Below are positions 36,552 to 43,267 of a stretch of DNA of 43,267 nucleotides, one piece after another; position 1 is the stretch's first letter, and each line of letters opens with the position of its first letter. The position numbers and the translations under genes are program-made. Origin of the DNA: Okeania sp. SIO2B3 (lineage in GTDB: Bacteria; Cyanobacteriota; Cyanobacteriia; Cyanobacteriales; Microcoleaceae). The notes beneath the pieces are model-generated. The model made no database searches, had not been told where the DNA came from, and worked only from the letters and a program-made list of their open reading frames with translations. The stretch lies in contig NZ_JAAHGH010000061.1 in the NCBI RefSeq assembly GCF_010672525.1, positions 1 to 43,267 of the forward strand, in the 5' to 3' direction.

Positions 36552-39494
36552 TTAAAACCGTTGTTTGTACTTTAACTCTGAGAAAATTAAGCTAATAGAT
36601 GTACCGTTAGAAGTATCAAAAGTAAGAGTTCCATTTAACTGTTTTGCCAAAATACGGACGAGTTTGAGGCCCAGAGAGTTAGAAGTTTCCCAATTAACTG
36701 TTGAAGGTATTCCAATACCATTATCACATACTTCCAAGACTAATTTTTGATTGATATCTTTAAACATTGCGATCTGAACTTTTCCTACTCTTTGGTCAGG
36801 AAAACCATGTTTAAAAGCATTCATCAGAAGTTCATTAATCAGTAACCCACAAGGAACAGCTGTTTCTAAATTGAGCAATATGGCATCAACTTTCATAATA
36901 GGATTTACTCTGTTATTGTTGCTTTGACAAGAACAAAAGATGTTATTGACTAACTGTTTTATGTATTCACTAAAATCAACCTTCCCTAAATGATTTCCTT
37001 TGTAAAGTTGTTCGTGAATTAATCCCATAGTCTGGATGCGTTTTTTAGCATCATTAAATAGGTGAAGCAGAATTTCATCAGTAATTGAGTACGATTGCAA
37101 ATCTAGTAAGTTAGAGATAATATTAAGGTTATTTTTAACGCGATGGTGAATCTCCTTGAGTAATACTTCTTTTTCTGCTAAAGATTGCTTGATTTGCTCC
37201 TCAGCTTGTTTTCGTTCGGTGATGTCTCGCACAATCATCAACACTTCCTCTTCTCCATTGCTAACGATGCGGAGTTCTTCATAACGTACCTCACCATACC
37301 TGAGAATTTGTCGTTCATAAACTTGTAGTTTGCCTGTGAGTATTGCTTGATTGATATAGTAAAGTTCTTGCTCTAAGAAATTTGGTGGTAAAGGTTCATC
37401 ATTAGGAAAAAAATTTACCATATCAATACTTTCAGGAGGAATAAAATCCAAACAAGTGCCATCGCGTCGCACGCGCATAATTAAATCAGGAATTGCCTCT
37501 AACATAGCCCGGTTAAGGGTTTCGCTCTCTTGAAGTGCCTTTTGTGCTAACTGATGAGCACGCTCTGCTTCAACTCGCTCACTTGCTTCTAGTGCTAAGG
37601 CTACCAAATCTGCTAGAGTAGCAATAAAATTTTGTTCCTCTAAAGTCCAGGTACGGGGAGTACCAATATGCTCCAGACAAATAACCCCAATGATTTGACC
37701 ACCAGAATAAATCAAAGCATTCAATATGGAAGTGATGCCAAGTGGCATCAGATATTCCTGAAGCAATTCTTTGACTCTTGTATCAGAATGTACGTTGTCA
37801 ATAACCAGTACACGGCTATTTTCCAAAGCTTGGAAGTAGTCTGGATAGTCAGCAACCGGCAATTCTAATCCCTGAGTATGCTCATCTGTAGTAACTCGAT
37901 AACAATCTACACATCGAATGAGAGTGTGAGCATCATCTAGCAACCAAATACTTACCTGTTTGACTTCCAATGTCTGCGATACGACCTCATTAATTTTTTG
38001 GCAAGCTGCCAAGAAATCTCCTTGAGTTAATACCTTATTTTTAGATAGATCGATCAGTGCTTGATTGTGGGCAATTAACTGTCTGCGACTCCTTTGCAGT
38101 TGGGCAGTGCGTTCCTCTACTTGTTCTTCTAAGGTCTGATTCATTTGTGCCCATGCTTCAAAAGCAATTTTTAACTGAGCAGCCATCAGATTAAAAGCGA
38201 TCGCTAGTTCATCTAACTCACGAATATTTGGTAGCCAAGGAGCAATACTTTTTAATGGCACTGTCTGGTCTAAATTTCCATACGCAACAGATAAAGATGC
38301 TTTATGAACGCTGAGAATAGGAGCAGTAAGCCAACGCGAAATCTTGATGGCTAATTGTATTGCTAGTATGAATGCTACTAAAGAAACTGGGACGATGGTT
38401 TTCAGCCTGGCATAGAAACCTGCCATTAAGTCTAACTCCGGTGTGGCCACCACTAGCACCCAGTCCAAACCTAACTTTTCTCCCCAACTTGAAGCGTTAA
38501 CAAAATATTGCTCGCCTAGTAATTCCGTATTAAAATTTTGATGCGACTCAATTGTCTGTATGTTTTCAAGCTGTTGCTGCAAATATTGAGCAGTTGCTTG
38601 AGTCAGTGGATCGGGACTATTGACTGCTGCTAACCGTTTTGGTTTACCATTGATCACTTCAAAAGAAGGTGATTTCGAGGAGCTGGCAACCAACATTCCA
38701 GAACGTTCCATAATCATTACTACCTCAGATTGATTAACTTGTAATCTTTGTAGGAAATTGGAAATATCAGAAATCGCTTGATCTACCCCCAAAACACCAA
38801 TTAATTTTTGGTTATCATCATAGAGGGGATAACTTGCAGAAATTGCTAATATATCAGTTATTCCATCGCACACATAGATGTCGCTCCAGATAGCTTTACC
38901 TGCTTTAATTGGCTGAGTATACCAGTATTCTGTTTTGTAATCGTAGGCATAAGTGCTGCGAACATCTCCCAGGTTTCCTTCATAGTCAACAGCATACTCA
39001 TATACGATTTGAGGATGGGAGCGGGTTGTAATATCAATACTTATATTATTATTGCCTTTCATACCAGCACCTACAAATTCTCCGGTCTCATTGGCAAAAT
39101 TAATATAGCTGACATCAAATATCTGGCTTTGCTGGAAGAAAAAACGTCCTGTTGTTTCTAGATCGGATAAATCCAACAAACCTAATTTCACCGCATTGTG
39201 GTTCATCTGATTAATTAATAGGGGTTGACGCAGGTAGTTTTCTAGTAAATTAGTAACATTATTGATAATTTCTTCATGGAGAATTCCTGCTAAGTTATAA
39301 CTAGCCTGATGCCCATTCCAAACTGTTACCCATTGCAGTAGTAGCATTACTACTGATATTTGTAACACAAAGAAAACAACCAAAAAACTACGGAGAGAAA
39401 TTTTGCGGGAAATACTTTGGACATAATCAGAACGTTGTCGTCTCCAAAAACACACTCCTCTTTTTATTAAATTATGCACTAACATTTTTAACAT
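36552..39494 (-). CDS. dCache-HAMP-GAF-PAS sensor kinase (HisKA_2 type)
   Basis: A 980-residue membrane sensor. TM1 (about 35-57) and TM2 (about 366-388) enclose a dCache domain (about 60-350) with FVGAGMKGNNN and TYAYDYKTEYWY features. A HAMP domain (about 388-440), coiled coil, GAF domain (about 480-640) and PAS domain (about 660-760) follow. The catalytic part has LLKEIHHRVKNNLNIISNLLDLQ (His783 or His784), the HisKA_2 signature, then an ATP-binding domain with LLINELLMNAFKHGFP, DNGIGIP and NSLGLKLV. HisKA_2 kinases often act on stand-alone or output-domain response regulators; the next gene is one. The two likely form an operon. Confidence 0.94.
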   Translation of the reverse strand: MLKMLVHNLIKRGVCFWRRQRSDYVQSISRKISLRSFLVVFFVLQISVVMLLLQWVTVWNGHQASYNLAGILHEEIINNVTNLLENYLRQPLLINQMNHNAVKLGLLDLSDLETTGRFFFQQSQIFDVSYINFANETGEFVGAGMKGNNNISIDITTRSHPQIVYEYAVDYEGNLGDVRSTYAYDYKTEYWYTQPIKAGKAIWSDIYVCDGITDILAISASYPLYDDNQKLIGVLGVDQAISDISNFLQRLQVNQSEVVMIMERSGMLVASSSKSPSFEVINGKPKRLAAVNSPDPLTQATAQYLQQQLENIQTIESHQNFNTELLGEQYFVNASSWGEKLGLDWVLVVATPELDLMAGFYARLKTIVPVSLVAFILAIQLAIKISRWLTAPILSVHKASLSVAYGNLDQTVPLKSIAPWLPNIRELDELAIAFNLMAAQLKIAFEAWAQMNQTLEEQVEERTAQLQRSRRQLIAHNQALIDLSKNKVLTQGDFLAACQKINEVVSQTLEVKQVSIWLLDDAHTLIRCVDCYRVTTDEHTQGLELPVADYPDYFQALENSRVLVIDNVHSDTRVKELLQEYLMPLGITSILNALIYSGGQIIGVICLEHIGTPRTWTLEEQNFIATLADLVALALEASERVEAERAHQLAQKALQESETLNRAMLEAIPDLIMRVRRDGTCLDFIPPESIDMVNFFPNDEPLPPNFLEQELYYINQAILTGKLQVYERQILRYGEVRYEELRIVSNGEEEVLMIVRDITERKQAEEQIKQSLAEKEVLLKEIHHRVKNNLNIISNLLDLQSYSITDEILLHLFNDAKKRIQTMGLIHEQLYKGNHLGKVDFSEYIKQLVNNIFCSCQSNNNRVNPIMKVDAILLNLETAVPCGLLINELLMNAFKHGFPDQRVGKVQIAMFKDINQKLVLEVCDNGIGIPSTVNWETSNSLGLKLVRILAKQLNGTLTFDTSNGTSISLIFSELKYKQRF

Positions 39495-39660
39495 GAATTA
39501 ACCTCCTTTTTATCTAAAAGCAATCTCTTTAAATTCTACTTGAATTAATGAGGACTGCTGATAGAGCACTGGAAGGAAAGGGCGCGGACATATCAAAATC
39601 TTAAAACTCAGACAACACCAGATTTTTCCTTCTCTGTTAGATAACTAAAGCCTTCTTCCT
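39495..39660. other. Short gap with repeat
   Basis: Bases 39605-39640 (ctcagacaacaccagatttttccttct) match 18130-18155. The promoter of the sensor-kinase operon should lie here. No gene. Confidence 0.4.
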
Positions 39661-39899
39661 TTATATAGCTTGACTCAAAGATTGTCTAATCGGCATTTCA
39701 ATGATAAATTCTGTCCCCTCTCCAGACTGAGAGTTACATATTAGATTCCCTCCATGATATTCGACGACAATTTGGTAGCTAATTGATAATCCTAATCCTG
39801 TTCCCTTGCCAATCTCTGTGGTGGTAAAAAATGGGTCAAATAACTTAGACTGAATATCTGGCGGAATTCCGTAACCATTGTCAACTATCCGAGCGGACT

Positions 39900-39945
39900 G
39901 GATAACGCCGACGTTCCCAGGTAGAAGCAGGAATAGAACAGATTA
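39900..39945 (+). other. Scrap of a TnpB element 3' end
   Basis: gataacgccgacgttcccag followed by gtagaagcaggaatagaaca resembles the TnpB 3' end at 41406-41445 (gagtgctgccgacagttccg and gtggaagcaggaagtaaaca). It separates the GAF and ATP-binding pieces of the dead kinase, so a second insertion followed by deletion is likely. Confidence 0.45.
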
Positions 39946-40299
39946 TTTATAGAAAATCTATGATTTATATAGATAATCATAGGTTTCTCAGAACGGTACT
40001 ATCAATACTTTTATGGTAAAAAGCGATCGTATAATTTGCATACACTTGCCCTGGAATAACAACCAATGGCACTGACTAATTCAGGATTCTTCGCTTCTGT
40101 GACTACTTCCCAAAATGGCTGTGCAGTTGTGGCACGATACCAGGCAAAAGTACAGCGTTCAATCTTGAGTAAAGTATGAATCTCACTCACAACTGTTTCC
40201 AAAATAGTATTGATATTGAGAGTATTGACTTAATCAAATAATAACGATATAATACGTTAAAAAGCATACTATTAAAGCAGACTGTTCTCACTCATTTAC

Positions 40300-41440
40300 A
40301 TGAAGTCCATTAGAACCAAGCTCAAACTTAATAACAAACAGAAAACCCTCTTGGCTAAACACGCAGGTTACTCACGATGGTGTTATAATTGGGGGTTAAG
40401 TTTGTGGAAGGCAGCTTACAGAGATGCTTATAAACCTAATACTCGTAAACTTAGAGAGGTTTTTACTAACCATACAAAACCTCTTTACCCCTGGATGAAA
40501 AACTTGTCGTCTAGAGTTTATCAATACGCTTTTCCTACGGAATGCTGCGCAAACATCCACTTAGGTGAAGCATTTAAGAGGTTTTTTAAAGGACCCTTGT
40601 AAATATCCAAAATTTAAGAAAAAAGGTAGGTCTGATTCTTTCACAATAGATAATTGTGGAAAACCAATAGAACTTAATGGTTGGTCTCACAAGTTACCTT
40701 TTATCGGTATTGTTAAGACTTATGAACCCATTGAGGCGACAACCAAAAAAATCACCATTAGTAGACAAGCAGGTGATTGGTATCTTAGCTGTAGCTATGA
40801 ATTTAATGCAACAACTACACCCAAAAAAACTGATGTTATCGGTGTAGATTTAGGTGTGAAAACCTTAGCTACATTGAGTGATGGAAAAGTCTTTGAAAGT
40901 GTGAGATCGTATCGCCAGTTTGAAGCTAAGTTATCAAGAGAGCAATACCTAAATCGTCACAAAGAGGTAGGCTCTGCTAACTGGAGGGCGGCACAACAGA
41001 AGATAGCTAGATTGCATAGAAAAGTAGCAAATATCCGTAAAGATGCACTTCATAAATTGACAACATACTTAGCCAAAAACTACGGCAGAGTCTCAATTGA
41101 AGATTTGAATGTAAGCGGAATGTTACGCAATCGTAAGCTAGCAAAATCAGTTAGCAGATAGTGATTTTATGAGTTCAGGCGACAGCTAGAATACAAGTGC
41201 AAATGGTACGGTTCTAAGCTAGTGGTAGTTGATAGATTTTTTTCATCATCAAAGACTTGCTCTAACTGTGGTCATGTTCAGGATATGCCCTTGCATCTGA
41301 GAACTTATGATTGCCCAGAATGTGGGTTATCAATAGACAGAGATTTAAACGCAAGTATAAATTTAAGAAATGCGGTCGGCTTGACCGTTAATGCCTGTGG
41401 ACGGAGTGCTGCCGACAGTTCCGGTGGAAGCAGGAAGTAA
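40300..41440 (+). pseudogene. tnpB: TnpB nuclease gene (IS200/IS605-type), inactivated
   Basis: TnpB is an RNA-guided nuclease of IS605-type elements and the ancestor of Cas12. ATG 40300 opens MKSIRTKLKLNNKQKTLLAK, then CYNWGLSLWKAAYRDA. A short dispersed repeat (about 40531-40556) interrupts YQYA-EAFKRFFKG. A one-base frameshift follows at about 40593. RuvC-I GVDLGVKTLATLSDG and RuvC-II EDLNVSGM are intact. Two stops (TAG TGA, 41159-41164) interrupt the frame. The zinc finger (CSNCGHVQ, CPECGL) and RuvC-III DRDLNASIN follow to 41440. No tnpA is present. It sits inside the kinase pseudogene in the opposite direction. Confidence 0.9.
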
Positions 41441-41679
41441 ACATTAAAATGTCGCTATATGACGTTTTATATCGGTTTTATGAAGCAGAATTTGGTTAGC
41501 AATATGACTTTTGAGCCAGTGGCGACGTTGAGCTTCCAGGAATTTAAGTTGGGTTCGCTCTAATTCAGCATTTGCCAGTTGATTTTTTCTCCGTACTATT
41601 GTCACCCCAGCAACACTTAAAGCAAGTAAACCATTTACAGCAGTTTTCTAGTTGATGAGGTACAAAGTTTTATTGCTTT

Positions 41680-41722
41680 AGGCAACAGCTCCGGAAGGCA
41701 ACAGCTCCGAAAGGGAATATAG
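41680..41722. repeat. Short dispersed repeat GGCAACAGCTCCGGAA
   Basis: Two tandem copies (GGCAACAGCTCCGGAA, GGCAACAGCTCCGAAA). The reverse complement, also doubled, is at 19339-19370 inside the insert of MITE copy B. It interrupts the dead kinase between its sensor domain and TM segment. Confidence 0.7.
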
Positions 41723-42469
41723 GAATAAATAGTCTTATAGCTATACCTCACTATCCTCAAAAGTGCTGTAAAAATAGATACAGCCAGAGGAAATTGCTCA
41801 ACATTTTATGAGATTTAGCAGACAACGCTTCTGGGGAAATATAAGAAATTATTTTCCAACCGTAGCTATCTATGCCGTTTTTGGATAGGGTAATTTTGGG
41901 AATGTTCACTTGAGCCAAGTTTTTAGGTATATTCCGAGGGTCAAAGGTGGTAAAACTAAATAATCCCTCCTTAGTTTGTATTTGTCCTGAATCTTTGAGA
42001 GATATATCTTGCCATGCTTGGGGGAACTAACGCTCAAATGTTTGTTGCCTTCGCTGGGGTAGTATGAAACCCCATTCTTGCTCTGGCTCTGGACTGATTA
42101 ACCAATATCCAGACCTATTCAGTATCATTACTTGACCTAGAGTCGTATAACTTTTTTGGGTTAGCTGTCGGTCTAAGTGTTCTCCCATGTAGGTAATCGC
42201 TACAATCCCTTGCAGTTTATTTTGGCTATTGTATATAGGTGCAGCTAATCTTATAGATGCTTTAAATGGTCGGTCAATTTTTCCCCATTCTTGGTTTAAG
42301 TCAAAGGCCGAGATGTAAATACTATTTCTTGGTATAGCGATCGCTGTTTTGAAGTAATTCCTATCTGCTTTATTTGGCATTAAGTTTTGGGGAACAAGTT
42401 CAACTTTTCCATTTTCATAGTTAACTTTGACTATTTCTTGACCTGTAGTATCAAGCAGTCGAACTTGGT

Positions 42470-42560
42470 TAGGACTTACGCAGATACGCTATATATAGTA
42501 CTCATAACTATTGGACAATAGTTACTGAACTCTATACACAGTGTCTTTGCGTAAGTCCTG
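42470..42560 (+). mobile_element. 91-bp MITE, copy D, inside the dead kinase
   Basis: Ends TAGGACTTACGCA and TGCGTAAGTCCTG, flanked by TTGGT (42465-42469 and 42561-42565). Central palindrome at 42506-42523. Removing 91 bp plus one TTGGT joins IYYQ to VRLLDTTG in the kinase frame. The MITE brings a stop after about ten codons when read through. Confidence 0.93.
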
Positions 42561-42622
42561 TTGGTAATAAATTTGCTGATATTTGGCAAATGCCACAAAC
42601 TGTTCTTCTATATGCTCTAAAT

Positions 42623-42721
42623 TTGACATCCTCCCCGGCCTAAAGGCGCGGGGATTCCTACCGAGCCGAAGCTCCTCGGTGGGTTGACGTTTCACAGGCT
42701 GCTGCTACTTTTGCAGTAGTC
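42623..42721 (-). ncRNA. Candidate omega-RNA scaffold and right end of the TnpB element
   Basis: In IS200/IS605-type elements the guide RNA comes from the 3' end of tnpB and the right end, with the guide taken from flanking DNA. Here two stable hairpins end in GAGGATGTCAA at 42623. TCAA is the type of cleavage motif known from IS608. The flanking 20 bases (ATTTAGAGCATATAGAAGAA, from 42622 downward) would be the guide and belong to the disrupted kinase. Expression is not shown. Confidence 0.45.
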
Positions 42722-43267
42722 TTACGCTTGCCTCCACGTCCGTTTAGTGTCTCGGACTGCCCGCCCGCGACTAATATATTTATGGCTGCATTCTCGTCTA
42801 AGAACATGTTTTGCACCGCAGTTGAGACACTCCCATTCTCGTACCTTCAGGTCTAGCTTCCCACCTTTAAAGCCACAATCTGAACAAACTTGAGATGTTG
42901 GCTCAAGGGCGACTAATGACTCTAAAATCACGACCATATTTTTCAGCAATTCCATCTAGGAATGTCCGGAATTGTCTCCAACCTAAATCTGAAATTGCTC
43001 TGGATAATTTACGGTTTTTTACCATGCCAGAAACATTCAAATCTTCTAAAATAATTGTTTGGTTTTCACGAATTATTTTAGTAGATAATTTATGCAGAAA
43101 ATCTGTTCTTGTATCTTTCAGTTTGCCATGGAACTTAGCCACTCTAACCCTGGCTTTTTCATACCTTTTAGATCCTTTAGTTTTATGAGATAATGACTTG
43201 CTTAACTTTCTTAATTTCTTAATTCTTTTCTTCAGTGGCTTAGGAGCATCAACCTTTGTACCGTCGC
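42623..43267 (-). pseudogene. tnpB: TnpB element, partial (N-terminus off window), frameshifted
   Basis: Minus-strand TnpB whose beginning lies beyond 43267. It enters as DGTKVDAPKPLKKRIKKLRK and passes RuvC-II (LEDLNVSGMVKNRKLS) and YGRDFRVI. A frameshift near 42905 follows, then the zinc finger (CSDCGFKGG, CLNCGAKH), and a second shift near 42810, after which RuvC-III DENAAINILVAGG appears in another frame. Downstream (42623-42721) is a right end with two hairpins: accgaggagcttcggctcggt, then cccgcgcctttaggccgggg, ending GGATGTCAA at 42623. Two frameshifts make the nuclease inactive unless the sequence has errors. Confidence 0.85.

Larger units (their letters stand above)
39661..42622 (-). 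pseudogene. Sensor histidine kinase destroyed by mobile elements
   Basis: Read from right to left on the minus strand. A PDC/Cache sensor domain begins at 42618 (LEHIEEQFVAFAKYQQIYY), is cut by a MITE (42470-42560), and continues VRLLDTTGQEIVKVNYENG. It meets a TAG stop at 42027 and continues FPQAWQDISLKDSGQI. A short repeat (about 41680-41720) precedes a TM segment (GLLALSVAGVTIV) and coil to about 41470. A TnpB element (about 40230-41465) follows, then the start of a GAF domain (ILETVVSEIHTLLKIERCTF, 40202-40011). After a gap with a TnpB-like scrap (39900-39945), the ATP-binding end (VDNGYGIPPDIQ, GTGLGLSIS) closes at TAA 39661. The 5' end is lost to another TnpB element. Confidence 0.85.

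Noticed and set aside
40300-41440. Active RNA-guided TnpB nuclease
   Set aside because: RuvC motifs are present, but a frameshift, two stops and a repeat insertion break the gene.
1-43267. tRNA and rRNA genes
   Set aside because: No cloverleaf with the conserved T-loop (GTTCRANYC) in proper context and no rRNA-like conserved blocks were seen.

Overview
The window looks like part of a filamentous cyanobacterial chromosome. The octamer GCGATCGC (HIP1) occurs at least a dozen times (for example near 6302, 7869, 16857, 25381, 38199 and 42338). The base composition is AT-rich, there are very large multidomain signalling kinases typical of cyanobacteria, and gene-sized stretches are filled with interspersed repeats, MITE-like elements and decayed genes. 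Low coding density and many mobile remnants suggest an Oscillatoriales-type genome (Trichodesmium/Okeania/Moorena-like). That lineage guess is inference.

Layout. 1-2,965 (all minus): a toxin-antitoxin island with an HTH protein cut by the window edge, a frameshifted DUF2281-type antitoxin, a VapBC-like pair, a TumE-like pair and an unknown 202-aa protein. 3,290-6,865 (minus): cobalamin-dependent methionine synthase (metH). 7,521-11,415 (plus): a two-gene signalling operon (dCache hybrid histidine kinase, then a REC-histidine kinase). 11,300-12,320: a repeat island. 12,322-17,724 (minus): an 1,800-aa Ser/Thr kinase-ATPase-GAF-histidine kinase fusion. 17,725-19,582: repeats and a dead TnpB element. 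19,583-21,832 (minus): a DUF1295-like membrane protein and a zinc-ribbon Ser/Thr kinase. 21,930-24,197: decayed small genes including an orphan double-glycine-leader peptide. 24,198-26,540 (minus): a TIGR03032-TPR-glycosyltransferase-like protein with a duplicated 5' end upstream. 27,165-27,998 (plus): an exported propeller-like protein. 28,546-29,266: a dead Rpn-type gene. 29,473-30,441 (minus): an unrecognised 322-aa protein. 30,759-33,524 (plus): gcvT, then a retropepsin-like zinc-protease-family gene overlapping rimK. 34,697-39,494 (minus): a sensor kinase followed by a REC-GGDEF-EAL protein, likely one c-di-GMP signalling operon. 39,661-42,622 (minus): a sensor-kinase pseudogene broken by at least two TnpB-type insertions, a MITE and a nonsense codon. 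42,623-43,267: another TnpB element running off the edge.

The strongest new-looking signal is a 91-bp MITE with 13-bp terminal inverted repeats and 5-bp target duplications. Four copies are present (11963, 19232, 34121, 42470), and all four duplications can be read directly. Its centre is an 18-bp palindrome. The same palindrome, without the rest of the MITE, sits just upstream of the HTH gene at the left edge, where it looks like an operator. One copy is itself split by a 122-bp insert flanked by a 9-bp duplication; another lies inside the dead kinase, and its precise removal restores the reading frame. At least three other repeat families with inverted ends are also present, partly nested in one another.
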